64,000 nucleotides of DNA from Variovorax sp. PMC12 (GCF_003019815.1 NZ_CP027773.1:4953501-5017500); one strand, 5' to 3'; numbered from the stretch's first letter, positions 27,725 to 37,196 are shown. Notes: generated from the letters alone by a model not told the origin. A program made the numbers and translations.

Positions 27725-28396
27725 TCAGCGTGCGAGGAACACGCCGATGGCCACGATCCATGCCGCGCCCAGCGCGATCGCCAGCCACGCGGACCATTGC
27801 ATCAGCAGCTCCTTCCAGCGCGGCTGATCGTGCGGGCATGGGTCGAGCAACGCCAGCAAGGCCTGGCCGCCGCCCATCGTCGGCAGCGGAAGCAGGTTCA
27901 GCGCGGCGAACTTCGCGGCGAGCATGCCGAGCAACGATGCGAAGCCGAGCGACCCCACATTCGTCGCGCCGCCGAGCAGATGCTGCGCGGTGGAGAGCGG
28001 CGAGAGCGCGCCCGTGGCGATCTGCGCAAAGCCGTTGACGAGGCTGCCCCATGCCGCGTCGGGCCGCAACACGAAGGCCACGGCGATGAGCGCTGCAATG
28101 CCCGACAGCGGAAGCAGCACGCGCACCGCGCGCGGCTGGGTGTCGAAGGCGTCGTCGGCCCAATCGGGCGCGGCGTCGTGCGGCTTGGTGTCGGTGAGCG
28201 TGTTCTTGAGCATGACCGCGCCGCCGAACGGCAGCGCGCGCAGGCGGAAGATGCCCATGGACAGCAGAGTCGGACCGAAGCCCAGCGACACCTCGCGAAC
28301 CGTGATGCCGAGCAAGCGGGCGAGCATGGCCATCACGGTGGTGTGAAGCGCGGCCAGCAGGGCGATGGCGGCGATGAACTGCAGGGTGAGGGACAT
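27725..28396 (-). CDS. M50-like membrane protein, probable pseudo-protease
   Basis: 223 residues with several membrane segments. It follows the plan of M50/RseP-type site-2 proteases: an N-terminal helix where the zinc motif should be, then VSLGFGPTLLS and ALPFGGAVMLKN (compare IGFG and PLGGYVK in RseP), then a late NLLPLPTMGGG. The metalloprotease HExxH reads HTTVM, and the late Asp of the family motif is Gly. Both zinc-binding sets are therefore lost. No PDZ domain is visible. It may bind membrane substrates without cutting. The start ATG at 28396 is the only good one. Confidence 0.6.
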   Translation of the reverse strand: MSLTLQFIAAIALLAALHTTVMAMLARLLGITVREVSLGFGPTLLSMGIFRLRALPFGGAVMLKNTLTDTKPHDAAPDWADDAFDTQPRAVRVLLPLSGIAALIAVAFVLRPDAAWGSLVNGFAQIATGALSPLSTAQHLLGGATNVGSLGFASLLGMLAAKFAALNLLPLPTMGGGQALLALLDPCPHDQPRWKELLMQWSAWLAIALGAAWIVAIGVFLAR

Positions 28397-28478
28397 GGCG
28401 GAACGAAGGCAGGGAACACAAGCGGGTGCTTGCGGTGCGGGCGATGTTAGCTTTGGGATCGCCGCTGCTGCCTGTCCC

Positions 28479-28727
28479 TTATCGCTCGCGCGGGATGCAG
28501 ACCTGGATCAGGTTCATCACTTCTCTCGCCAATTCGGAGGCGAGCCAGAACACGTTGCCGCGATGTTCCGGTCCTGCGTCTTCCTGCTGCGGCGGGCCGT
28601 TGCCGTGGCAGTAGCAGAGCAGCGAATAGAGCTGCGTGCTCTTTTCCTCCAGGAGCGTTGCTGCGTCTGGCGGGGCCTCTGCGTGAGCCAGGGGCGTGGA
28701 GGGGCGGGCTATATTTGGGGTAGCCAT
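28479..28727 (-). CDS. Hypothetical 82-residue protein
   Basis: Starts MATPNIARPSTPLAHAEAPP and ends in a helical, partly hydrophobic segment VFWLASELAREVMNLIQV. AGGAAG lies seven bases before the ATG at 28727, which decides the start against a longer frame to 28874. I do not recognise a family. A 10-bp stem hairpin lies in its leader. The M50-like gene follows 82 bp downstream on the same strand. Confidence 0.6.
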   Translation of the reverse strand: MATPNIARPSTPLAHAEAPPDAATLLEEKSTQLYSLLCYCHGNGPPQQEDAGPEHRGNVFWLASELAREVMNLIQVCIPRER

Positions 28728-29183
28728 TTGGGGTGCTTCCTTTTTGAGAGTTGGGCACTTCACTTGGTCAGACGGCCGGGGTGTTGACGCATCCCGGCCG
28801 TCGCCTTTTGAGACCTCGCATTTGCATCGATGCGGCGGCGCGCCGATGACCCGCTGCGAGGCGGTGCGGTTCATTCGTTCGGGTGCTTGAGGGGGATGCG
28901 CTCCTTGCCCACTTGGTGGGGTGTTGGGGGACGAGGGCGTTTACTGTAGAGACGAATGGGGGCGCATAGGCAACGGGAAGTGCCCAGTAGTTCTCGGATC
29001 GGATGGGAAAGTGACACTCGGCGATGTCGCGTCACAAAGGGCTGACCTTTGTTGATCGCCACCCGGTTCGGCGGGCCGTTCTGAGCGAGGAAGTCTGGAA
29101 TCGGCTGGCCTTACGATCAAAGCCAGATCTGATATCTCGCCCGGCAGCAAAGTACCGTGCTGGGCGCTTACGAATCCGAATCC
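28728..29183. other. gene-poor stretch with lower GC part
   Basis: No convincing gene. It holds the leader hairpin of the 82-residue gene (28771-28802) and, from about 28900, DNA of visibly lower GC that continues into the orphan gene at 29184. Open frames here have poor codon use. Confidence 0.5.
28771..28802. other. 10-bp stem hairpin in the leader of the 82-residue gene
   Basis: GACGGCCGGG and CCCGGCCGTC flank a 12-nt loop. On the plus strand TTTT follows closely, so it may stop plus-strand transcription; on the minus strand it sits in the 5' leader of the gene starting at 28727. Confidence 0.5.
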
Positions 29184-29597
29184 ATGCTCCATTACACAAC
29201 CATCCAATTCGGCCTTCCTTCGACTGATACCGCTGACATCGGCCGCGTCGACAACGCTGAAGCAGCCATTGCGCTTGTCAGATCGGTTGACTGGCGAAGT
29301 GTCATGGGGGCGTGGCATGAAACCCAGGAGGGGCCGTTGCCAGCCATCGTCTTCCAGGCTCCGAGCGCCAAGGCTGAGTTGTACGTGAGTCATGTGCCGA
29401 TGGATGCAGCGCCCTACGATCAGGTGCACTTCGTGCGGACCGAAAAGGCTGGATGGCTGCGCTCCCGGAAAATCACGATCACAGCAGAGGTGCATTCGCA
29501 AGCACAGCTCGCTCAATGCCTTGCCGATTGGGAAGCCGAGCGCTGGGAGTCGCTTGCGCAGCGCTTGCGCGACCATGGGGTGAATGTGCTTGACTGA
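29184..29597 (+). CDS. Orphan hypothetical protein in lower-GC islet
   Basis: 137 residues starting MLHYTTIQFGLPST; a GTG at 29157 would add nine residues. Neither start has a good ribosome binding site. Base composition and codon use are clearly less GC-rich than the neighbours, a sign of acquisition. The sequence is a soluble alpha/beta-looking chain with many Trp (DWRSVMGAWHE, GWLRSRK, DWEAERWESLA). I do not recognise it; the size and isolation would fit an orphan immunity or anti-toxin type gene, but nothing proves this. It lies just beyond the 3' end of tRNA-Arg. Confidence 0.55.
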   Translation: MLHYTTIQFGLPSTDTADIGRVDNAEAAIALVRSVDWRSVMGAWHETQEGPLPAIVFQAPSAKAELYVSHVPMDAAPYDQVHFVRTEKAGWLRSRKITITAEVHSQAQLAQCLADWEAERWESLAQRLRDHGVNVLD

Positions 29598-29684
29598 GCT
29601 CGGGCGGGCTCGTCGATTCGTGAGTGCGAGCCGCTTGCCCTTCATCTGCCGAGCAAACGTGTCTCCTGAGAGACGGCGGGCAAA

Positions 29685-29718
29685 GAAAAACCCGCAACGC
29701 CTTGAGGGGTGCGGGTTT
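29685..29718 (-). terminator. intrinsic terminator of tRNA-Arg
   Basis: AAACCCGCA and TGCGGGTTT form the stem; on the minus strand a TTTTTC tract follows. It lies about 35 bp behind the tRNA. Confidence 0.85.
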
Positions 29719-29751
29719 CTGGGTTGGGTGAGACGCCGTGATTCGGGTCTT

Positions 29752-29826
29752 TGGTGCCTTCGACAGGAATCGAACCTGTATCTGAGTCTTAGGAGGACCC
29801 CGTTCTATCCATTGAACTACGAAGAC
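29752..29826 (-). tRNA. tRNA-Arg (anticodon CCT)
   Basis: A full cloverleaf on the minus strand. Acceptor GTCTTCG pairs with CGAAGGC, the anticodon stem GGGTC/GACTC carries loop CTCCTAA with anticodon CCT, the T arm is CAGGTTCGATTCCTG, and CCA is encoded. A dedicated terminator follows. It reads AGG codons. Confidence 0.95.
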
Positions 29827-29876
29827 GGAGGGCAGCGGCCCGCACTTTACCAGCTTGCAGCGCCATTCCCAGCCAG

Positions 29877-32800
29877 TCAGTCGTACTTCACCGTATAGAT
29901 CAGATCCAGCCCGCTCGTCTGCCCCGCCTGCCCCCGCAGCGTGAGCCTGGTGGTCAGGTCGTAGAAGATGAACAGCGTGCCGAAGGTCCCGCCGATGCTG
30001 CGCTCGTAGGTGATGTAGAAGTCTTTCGAAAGCCGCTTGCCCAGCGTCACCGCCGATTCGCGCAGGTCGCCGCCGCTGCCCGGGCCCTTGAAGCCCAGTT
30101 CGTCCAGCCCGAAGCGGCTGGCCAGGCTGCCGCCGGAGCCGCTGCCGCCGATCTTGCCGAGCAGCGACAGCGCGGCCTGCTGCAGCAGCGCCGATTCGCC
30201 GCCGCTGGTGGCCGATGCGCGGCCCAGAATCACCCATGACAGGGTTTCGGCGTCCGACAGGGCGGGCTCGGAATACAGCTTCACGCGCGGCGATTGCGCG
30301 GTGCCGGTGATCTGCACGCCCGCACGCTGCGACAGGTTCGGGCGAATGGCCAGGATGTCCAGCGCGGGGTTGTCGAAGGGGCCGTTGAAGCGGGCCACGC
30401 CGGTCTCCACGTCGAGCTGCTGGCCGTAGGCGCGGTACTGGCCCTTCACGGTCTTCACCTCGCCGGTGATGCGCGGCGGGGCGTTCAGCCGGGTGCTGCG
30501 GATTTCCAGGTCGCCTTCCAGGCGGGTGGTGATGCCGCGGCCCTGCACCGCGAAGTCGTCGCCCAGGTCGAAGTTGACGACGATGTCCGGCGGCTTGGCG
30601 GTCTGCGGCTTCGCGGCCTGGGCGTCGGCGCGCTCGGATTCGCGTTTCGCCGCCTCGGCGGCCTCGCGGTCCTTGGCGGCGGAGCGCACGACGACGTCGC
30701 TGCCCAGGCTGGGCGCGGTTTCGTCGGGCAGGATGATGACGGCGCGGTCGGTCCTGAGCTTGCCGCGCACGGTGAACTGGCCGTTGTCCAGCTTGGCCTG
30801 CAGGTCGCCCGAGAGCGTGACCTGCCGGTCGGTGCGCACCAGCACGCGCAACGCGCGCAACTGGCCCTGCATGGCCATGCGCACGCCCGATGCGGTGCCG
30901 CTGGCCGGGCCCCAGCTGAGGTCGCCGGTGGCCGACAGCGTGCCGCCGTCGGAGCGGGCCTCGCTGGCCGCGGTGCTGCGGTTGCCGCTCTGGCCGGCAA
31001 TGCGCGCGGAGCTGCCGGCGCCGCCCTTGAGCGTGAATTCGGTGATTTCCACGCGCTCGCCATTCAGCGAGGCGCGCAGCCGGCCGTCGCGCAGGTCCAG
31101 CCCTTCGACGGGCGCGCGCAGCGCGAGCTTGTCGGCGCCCAGCGTGCCGTTCCAGCGCGGCACGGCGCGGTTGCCCGACAGGGTGGCGGCGGCGTCGAGC
31201 GTGCCGGCAATGCGCCAGCCCGGCGGCGCGAGCATCGACCACACGCCCAGGTTGGGCAGGCTGGCCTTGATGGTGCCGCCCAGCGGCGCGTCGGGCGCCC
31301 ACTGCCAGCCGCCGGCGCGCTGCTGCACGCGGGTGTCGATGTCGGCGTTGATCTTGCCGGCGCGTTCGCTGTCCCACGCCAGGGTGGCGCGCACGGCGTC
31401 GCCCTGGGCATCCAGCCGCAGCTCGGCCTGGCGCAGGCCGGCCGGGGTGCTGGGGGCCTCGACGCCGTTGGGGGCGGTGGCGGAGTTCATGGTGCGTTCG
31501 CTGGCGGTGCCCGTGCCGGTGCTCACGATGCGCGTGACCAGCGCGGCCTCGCCGGCCTGCACGCGGATGTCGCCGCTCTGGCGCGCGATGCGGGCCTTGA
31601 CACGCAGCGTGTCGCCGGCGTCGATGTCCCAGTCGCCGTCGAACATCAGGTCGCCGCTGATGCCGTATTCGCCCAGCGTGGTGTTGGCGCCGAGCGCGCC
31701 GGCCCAGGCCATGGGCAGGCCCTGCAGCTGGCCCTTGGACTGCACGCGGAACACGCGGTTGGGCGCCGCGCCGCTCTGGCTGAAGCGCAGCGGCTGCCAG
31801 TCGATGCGCACGGTGCCGGGAACGGGGCCGCGCAGGGTGGCCGCGGCGGCGGAGGCTTCGACATCCAGGCGCGCGGCGTTGCCGCTGGTGCTGCGGATGG
31901 TGGCCGTCACCTCGCGGCTCAGCTCCAGCACCCAGGGGGCGCCGGGGCGGGCGCTGTCCTGGGCCTGCAGGCGCAGGCTGGCGAGCGCGGCGCGCCACTG
32001 GTCGGTGCCCGCGAGGCCGCCGCTGGCGCGGGTGTCGATGGTGAATTTCTGGGTGCCGGTGGTGGCTTCGCCCTGCAGCGTGAGGCTGGCTTGCGCAAGG
32101 CTGCCCGCGAGTTCGGCGCGCAGGCCGTTCAGCTGCACGGCGGTGGCGGCGGCGCCGGGCGCCGAGGCCGGCAGGAGAAGGTCGAGCCGGGGCACGCCCA
32201 GCATGGCCTTGAGCGTGGGCTCGGCGATGCCGCGCTGCGCCGGCGCGTTCGCGTTCTGCAGGCGGCGCTGGATGGTCTGCCAGCCGCCCTGCCAGCTTGC
32301 ATCGAGCCTGGCGGAGCCCTTGGCGCTGGCGTTCGCGAACACGTTCGACAGCCCCGGCAGGCCCTGCACCCAGCGCTGCACGGCGTCGGCATCGTCGATG
32401 CTGGCCTTGATGTCGCCGCCGCCGGTGGTGGGCGCGATGCGGCCTTCGACCTGCGCGCTGCCGCCCGGCAGCACGAGGTTGAGCTTGCCGCTGCCGGCCT
32501 GGTCGGCCACGCGCACCTGCAGCTTGCCGTCGAGGCTGGCGCGCTGGGCTTCGATGCGCAGGGTGCGCAGGTCGAGCACCTGGTCTTTCCACTGGCCCTG
32601 GGCCAGCGCGCGGTCGAGCGCGAAGCCGGGCAGCGCCTTGCTGCCGGCGCCGCCTTCGGCGCGCAGCGCGGCGTCGAAGCTGATGGTGCTTTCCTTCTGC
32701 TCGGCCTTGATCGTGCCGCTCACCGGCGCGCCGGAAAGCTCGCTGTACAGCGCGCCGGGCCGCACGCCGCGCACGGTGGCCTGGGCCTGCCAGGGGGCGG

Positions 32801-33968
32801 GCGCGGGGCTCCACTTGCCGGCCGCGTCGATGCGGCCGCCGCCCGCGCGCACGGTGGCTTCGGGAATGGTCCAGCTGGTGCCGTCGAAGCCGACGTGGGC
32901 CTGCACCTGTTCGACCGGGAGCTTTTCTTCGTCCCACGGGCCGGCCACGCTGTTGCGGATGTCGGCCGATGCCTTCCATGCGGCCGGGCCGGTGTCGGTG
33001 TCGGGCGTGAGTTCGACGGTGCCGGTGAGCCGGGTCTGCGGCGCGCCGGGCCACAGGCTGGAGGCGTCCACGTTGCGCAGGTCGGCCTTGGCGTCGATCA
33101 CCGGCTGCGGCAGCCAAGGGGCGATCTGCGCCTGCAGCCTGGCTTCCATCGGGGCGTCGGCGTTTTCCTCGGCGGGCTTGAGCTCGGCGGCCACCTGCAG
33201 GCGGGCTTCGGTGCCTGCGAGCGTGCCCTTGACGGTGGCTTCGGCCAGCACGTCGATGTCGCGGTCCTCGGCCAGCGGGGCCTTCACGCGGCCTTTGAGC
33301 GAGGCGTCGATCGCCATCGGCGCGGGGCCCTGCAGCTTGACGCGCGCGCTGTAGTGGCCGTCGGCAATGTCCACGCCCTTCACTTCGAGCGCATGCTCGG
33401 CGGCCTTGTAGCTGTAGCTGCCCGACAGGTTGAGCGCCTGCAGCGCGGGCGGGCCGGCCCAGCGCACTTCGTCGATGCGAAAGGGCACGTCGACATCGAC
33501 CGGCAGCGCCAGCTGCTGCAGCGGCTCCGCGGGCTTGTCGCTCGGCGGGCCGCGCTTTTCGATCAGCACCTGCTTCGCGTGCACCTCGCCCAGCTGTACC
33601 TTGCGCTGGAACAGCGGCGCGAGCTGCCAGCCGATGGTGGCGTCGTTCACCTCGACGGCGATGCTCTCGCTCTGGTACTTGAGCCAGCCGATGTGGCCGC
33701 CGGTGCGCAGCGAGCCGGTGACGTCGCGGCTTTCCAGCGTCTGCCCGGCGGGCAGGCGCTGCGCCGCCTGGGCGAGCGCGAAGGCCAGCGACTTGTTGGA
33801 GCCCAGCCACCACCACGCGCCCGCACCCAGCAGCAGCACGGCCACGAACAGGCCGAGCACGGTCCAGGCGAATGCGCGCAGCGCGCGGCGCGTGCGCGAG
33901 CGCCGTGCGGCGGGGGGCGTATGCGTCGGTGCGCCGGCGGGATCGGTGTGGTTGGCTTCGGTCTGCAT
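29877..33968 (-). CDS. tamB: Translocation and assembly module inner membrane protein TamB
   Basis: 1363 residues. An N-terminal cytoplasmic stretch and one membrane anchor (residues about 30-60, with FAWTVLGLFVAVLLLGAGAW) lead into a very long beta-rich periplasmic part. The C-terminal DUF490 domain is recognisable, ending LTLRGQAGQTSGLDLIYTVKYD, cut short here to avoid detail. TamB bridges inner and outer membrane with TamA and has roles in outer-membrane protein assembly and phospholipid transport. The start is set at MQTEANHTDP; the frame reads on into tamA, but that is overlap. It follows tamA at 10 bp. Confidence 0.93.
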   Translation of the reverse strand: MQTEANHTDPAGAPTHTPPAARRSRTRRALRAFAWTVLGLFVAVLLLGAGAWWWLGSNKSLAFALAQAAQRLPAGQTLESRDVTGSLRTGGHIGWLKYQSESIAVEVNDATIGWQLAPLFQRKVQLGEVHAKQVLIEKRGPPSDKPAEPLQQLALPVDVDVPFRIDEVRWAGPPALQALNLSGSYSYKAAEHALEVKGVDIADGHYSARVKLQGPAPMAIDASLKGRVKAPLAEDRDIDVLAEATVKGTLAGTEARLQVAAELKPAEENADAPMEARLQAQIAPWLPQPVIDAKADLRNVDASSLWPGAPQTRLTGTVELTPDTDTGPAAWKASADIRNSVAGPWDEEKLPVEQVQAHVGFDGTSWTIPEATVRAGGGRIDAAGKWSPAPAPWQAQATVRGVRPGALYSELSGAPVSGTIKAEQKESTISFDAALRAEGGAGSKALPGFALDRALAQGQWKDQVLDLRTLRIEAQRASLDGKLQVRVADQAGSGKLNLVLPGGSAQVEGRIAPTTGGGDIKASIDDADAVQRWVQGLPGLSNVFANASAKGSARLDASWQGGWQTIQRRLQNANAPAQRGIAEPTLKAMLGVPRLDLLLPASAPGAAATAVQLNGLRAELAGSLAQASLTLQGEATTGTQKFTIDTRASGGLAGTDQWRAALASLRLQAQDSARPGAPWVLELSREVTATIRSTSGNAARLDVEASAAAATLRGPVPGTVRIDWQPLRFSQSGAAPNRVFRVQSKGQLQGLPMAWAGALGANTTLGEYGISGDLMFDGDWDIDAGDTLRVKARIARQSGDIRVQAGEAALVTRIVSTGTGTASERTMNSATAPNGVEAPSTPAGLRQAELRLDAQGDAVRATLAWDSERAGKINADIDTRVQQRAGGWQWAPDAPLGGTIKASLPNLGVWSMLAPPGWRIAGTLDAAATLSGNRAVPRWNGTLGADKLALRAPVEGLDLRDGRLRASLNGERVEITEFTLKGGAGSSARIAGQSGNRSTAASEARSDGGTLSATGDLSWGPASGTASGVRMAMQGQLRALRVLVRTDRQVTLSGDLQAKLDNGQFTVRGKLRTDRAVIILPDETAPSLGSDVVVRSAAKDREAAEAAKRESERADAQAAKPQTAKPPDIVVNFDLGDDFAVQGRGITTRLEGDLEIRSTRLNAPPRITGEVKTVKGQYRAYGQQLDVETGVARFNGPFDNPALDILAIRPNLSQRAGVQITGTAQSPRVKLYSEPALSDAETLSWVILGRASATSGGESALLQQAALSLLGKIGGSGSGGSLASRFGLDELGFKGPGSGGDLRESAVTLGKRLSKDFYITYERSIGGTFGTLFIFYDLTTRLTLRGQAGQTSGLDLIYTVKYD

Positions 33969-33978
33969 CGACGGGCAA

Positions 33979-35916
33979 TCAGAAGGTGAAGCCGAGGCGC
34001 AGGTGCAGGCGGAACTTCTTGCTGTCCACGCCGTAGGCAAGGTCGGCCTGCACCGGCCCCACCGGGCTGCGCCAGCGCGCGCCCACGCCCACGCCCACCT
34101 TGGGCTTGAGCTCGGCGGGCTTGTCGGCCACGGCGCCGGCGTCGACGAACATCACGCTCTCCCAGTCGGTGAGCTTGTTGTTGTAGACGAAGGGGCGCTG
34201 CCACTCGACGCTCGCCACGCCCAGGTAGCGGCCGGCCACGGTGGTGCCGTCGGCGCGCACGGTGCCGATCTGCTTGTAGCTGTAGCCGCGCACGGTGGTG
34301 TCGCCGCCGGTCAGGAACATCAGCGTGGAGGGGATCTGCGCGCTGTCCTTGGCCGCCACCGCGCCGCCTTCGAGCCGCAGTTGCAGGCGGCTGCGGCGCG
34401 CGTTGGTTTCCTTGTCGTCGCTCGAGCCCAGCGGCAACACGCCGAGCCAGCGCGCGTAGGTGCGGGTGAAGGGCGTCTGCTCGCCCGTGAGCGTGTAGCC
34501 CGCGGCCACTTCCAGCGCAAGGCCGAAGCCGCGCGTGGGCGCGGAGTTGTTGTCGAAGTAGCGCCCGGTCCAGCCCCAGTTGGCGGTGACGGCGGAGGCC
34601 GACGGAGGCGCGTTGGTGCCGCGGTTCTGCGCGTAGTCGTACTGCAGGAAGTAGCTGCGGTCGATGTGGTCGCTCGACTTGTTGCGCCCGCCGCGCAGGC
34701 GTCCGCTGTCGACCACGTAGCTGCCCGACTGCTCGCTTTTCAGCTCGGCACCGGAGAACCAGCGCCAGCCGTGGTCGTCGGGAATGGCGTTGAGCTCGGT
34801 GCTCAGCGACTTGATGTCGCGGTCGACCGACAGCCGCGACACCGCGCGCCAGCCTAGCAGCGGCACCTGGTTGTGGATGTGGTCGACCGACAGGCGCGGG
34901 CCGTTGTCGGTGGTGAACCCGACGCCCAGCACCACCTTCTGCAACGGCGCCTCGCGCAGCTGCGCAATGACGGGCGCGGCCAGCGGGTTGCCGCTCTCGG
35001 TGTCGAGCGTGAGGAACACCGAGTCGTAGTAGCCGCTGCTGGCCAGCCGCTGCTGGGCGTCGAGCAGCTTCTGCTGGTCGTAGTCCTGGCCGCTGGGCAG
35101 GCGGGCGATGCGGCGCGCGCCGTCGGGGTCGTAGCGCTGGATGCCGCGCAGCACCAGCGGACCGAACTTGTAGGCCGGACCTGACTGGTAGGTGACGCTC
35201 AGGCGCGCCTCCTGGCGGTCGGCATCGATCTCGGCGCGGCTGATCTCGATGTTGCCGGTGGGAAAGCGCTTGGCCGTGAGGCTGCGCAGCGCGGTGGTCT
35301 TGGCCGCGTCCCAGGCCTCCTGGGTGAAGGGCTGGCCGGCGCGCAGGGCCCAGCCGGTGCGGATCGAGTCGCGCTGGGCCTCGGCCGCGGCGTCATCGGC
35401 AATCGGGCCGCCGTAGCTGATCTGCACGTTGCTCACCTTGGTGATCTCGCCGGGCGAGACGCTGATGACGATCTCGCGCGGGGCCTTGGCGCCCTGGGGC
35501 GTTTCGTTGAGTTCGAGCGTCAGCGTGGGCGTGAAGTAGCCGAGGGTGCCCAGCAGCTCGCGGGCATTGGCCTCTGCGGCCACCATGAGGCGGGAGATTT
35601 CGGTGGCGCCCAGGTCGTCCAGCTCGCGGTAGCGCTGGATTTCGAGGTGCAGCGCGAGATAGTCGCGCACGGCCTCGGGGCCGCGCACGTCGACGGTGAA
35701 GGCGTCGCGCTTGTCCGCCTTGTCCTTCTTGCCGTCTGCGTTCCTGTCGTCTTTGGTGGTACTTGCGGTGCTGTCACCGCGCACGAGGCCGGCCACGGGC
35801 TTGCCTTCGGACGGCTCCTTCTTCGGCAGCAGGCTGCAGCCTTGCAGAAGCAGGACGCCGGAAAAAAGCAAAGCCGGCCACCACGCCGGCGAGGAAACTG
35901 GAACCACCCTGACCAT
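33979..35916 (-). CDS. tamA: Outer membrane assembly factor TamA (BamA family)
   Basis: 645 residues. The N-terminal signal sequence ends LLLQGCSLLP and resembles a lipobox, which is unusual for TamA. POTRA domains fill about residues 60-290, followed by a 16-strand barrel with GDTTVRGYSYKQIG and the C-terminal RLHLRLGFTF ending in Phe. It is the outer-membrane partner of TamB, whose gene follows immediately, so the two form an operon. Confidence 0.93.
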   Translation of the reverse strand: MVRVVPVSSPAWWPALLFSGVLLLQGCSLLPKKEPSEGKPVAGLVRGDSTASTTKDDRNADGKKDKADKRDAFTVDVRGPEAVRDYLALHLEIQRYRELDDLGATEISRLMVAAEANARELLGTLGYFTPTLTLELNETPQGAKAPREIVISVSPGEITKVSNVQISYGGPIADDAAAEAQRDSIRTGWALRAGQPFTQEAWDAAKTTALRSLTAKRFPTGNIEISRAEIDADRQEARLSVTYQSGPAYKFGPLVLRGIQRYDPDGARRIARLPSGQDYDQQKLLDAQQRLASSGYYDSVFLTLDTESGNPLAAPVIAQLREAPLQKVVLGVGFTTDNGPRLSVDHIHNQVPLLGWRAVSRLSVDRDIKSLSTELNAIPDDHGWRWFSGAELKSEQSGSYVVDSGRLRGGRNKSSDHIDRSYFLQYDYAQNRGTNAPPSASAVTANWGWTGRYFDNNSAPTRGFGLALEVAAGYTLTGEQTPFTRTYARWLGVLPLGSSDDKETNARRSRLQLRLEGGAVAAKDSAQIPSTLMFLTGGDTTVRGYSYKQIGTVRADGTTVAGRYLGVASVEWQRPFVYNNKLTDWESVMFVDAGAVADKPAELKPKVGVGVGARWRSPVGPVQADLAYGVDSKKFRLHLRLGFTF

Positions 35917-35983
35917 GGGCGGATTCTGACAGCAAGCCCGGCCGGTTCCTGAAGGCCCCGCCAGATCGCCGGCTTCGTCCTAC

Positions 35984-37171
35984 TTACTTCGACAGCATGC
36001 GCATGGCTTCTTCGAGGCCGCGCAAGGTCAGCGGATACATGCGGTTGGACATGAGCTGCTGCATCACCGCGATGCTCTGGCGGTACTGCCATACGCCCTG
36101 CGGCTCGGGGTTGATCCATGCGAACTTGGGGAAGGTGTGCGTGAGGCGCTGGATCCATTCGGCGCCGGCTTCCTCGTTGTTGTATTCGACGCTGCCGCCG
36201 GGCTGCAGGATCTCGTAGGGGCTCATGGTCGCGTCGCCGACGAAGATGAGCTTGTAGTCCTTGTTGTACTTGCGCAGGATGTCCCAGGTCGCGAACTTCT
36301 CGGAGAAGCGGCGCTTGTTGTTCTTCCACATGAAGTCGTACACGCAGTTGTGGAAGTAGAAGAACTCCAGGTGCTTGAACTCGGTCTTCACGGCCGAGAA
36401 CAGCTCTTCCACGCGCTGGATGTGCTCGTCCATGGTGCCGCCCACGTCCATCAGCAGCAGCACCTTGACGTTGTTGTGGCGCTCGGGCCGCATCTTGATG
36501 TCGAGGAAGCCGGCGTTGGCCGCGGTGGAGTGGATGGTGTCGTCGAGGTCCAGCTCTTCGTCGTGCCCCTCGCGCGCGAACTTGCGCAGCCGGCGCAGCG
36601 CGACCTTGATGTTGCGCGTGCCCAGCTCCTGCGTGTCGTCGTAGTCCTTGTAGGCGCGCTGGTCCCACACCTTCACCGCGCTCTTGTTCTTGCCAGCGCC
36701 GCCGATGCGGATGCCCTGCGGGTTGTAGCCGCCGTTGCCGAAGGGCGAGGTGCCGCCGGTGCCGATCCACTTGCTGCCGCCCTCGTGGCGTTCCTTCTGC
36801 TCCTCGAAGCGCTTCTTGAGCGTTTCCATGAGCTCGTCCCAGCCCATCTTCTCGATCTTGGCTTTTTCTTCAGCCGTGAACTCGCGCTCCAGCGTCTTCT
36901 TGAGCCAGTCGAGCGGCACTTCCTTGGTGAAGTCGGTCAGCATCTCCACGCCCTTGAAGTAGGCGGCGAAGGCGCGGTCGAACTTGTCGTAGTGCTTCTC
37001 GTCCTTCACCAGCGCGGTGCGCGAGAGGTAGTAGAAATCGTCGATGCCGTAGGCGCCGTCGGAGTTCGGGCCCACCACGTCGGCCTGCAGGGCCTCCAGC
37101 AGCGTGAGGTATTCCTTGACCGACACCGGCAGCTTGGCCGAGCGCAGGGTGTAGAAGAAGTCGATGAGCAT
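35984..37171 (-). CDS. VWA-domain protein, CoxE-like
   Basis: 395 residues. The N-terminal helical half is typical of CoxE-like proteins (FFYTLRSAKLPVSVKEYLTL), and the C-terminal half is a von Willebrand A domain. The MIDAS motif, normally DxSxS, reads MDVGGTMD, so its first serine position is Gly. CoxE-like proteins work with a MoxR AAA ATPase as a metal-cofactor insertion or chaperone pair, and a moxR gene is present upstream in the same operon. The client is unknown; no obvious metalloenzyme gene is adjacent. Confidence 0.9.
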   Translation of the reverse strand: MLIDFFYTLRSAKLPVSVKEYLTLLEALQADVVGPNSDGAYGIDDFYYLSRTALVKDEKHYDKFDRAFAAYFKGVEMLTDFTKEVPLDWLKKTLEREFTAEEKAKIEKMGWDELMETLKKRFEEQKERHEGGSKWIGTGGTSPFGNGGYNPQGIRIGGAGKNKSAVKVWDQRAYKDYDDTQELGTRNIKVALRRLRKFAREGHDEELDLDDTIHSTAANAGFLDIKMRPERHNNVKVLLLMDVGGTMDEHIQRVEELFSAVKTEFKHLEFFYFHNCVYDFMWKNNKRRFSEKFATWDILRKYNKDYKLIFVGDATMSPYEILQPGGSVEYNNEEAGAEWIQRLTHTFPKFAWINPEPQGVWQYRQSIAVMQQLMSNRMYPLTLRGLEEAMRMLSK

Positions 37172-37196
37172 GGGGCGCTCCTTGTGTGTCTGTCTG

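Noticed and set aside
28941..29645. 234-codon minus-strand frame opposite the orphan gene
   Set aside because: Composition and codon pattern fit the complement of the plus-strand gene better; no start signal.
29584..29898. Plus-strand frame of 104 codons across the tRNA-Arg locus
   Set aside because: It contains the translated complement of the tRNA, a usual artefact.
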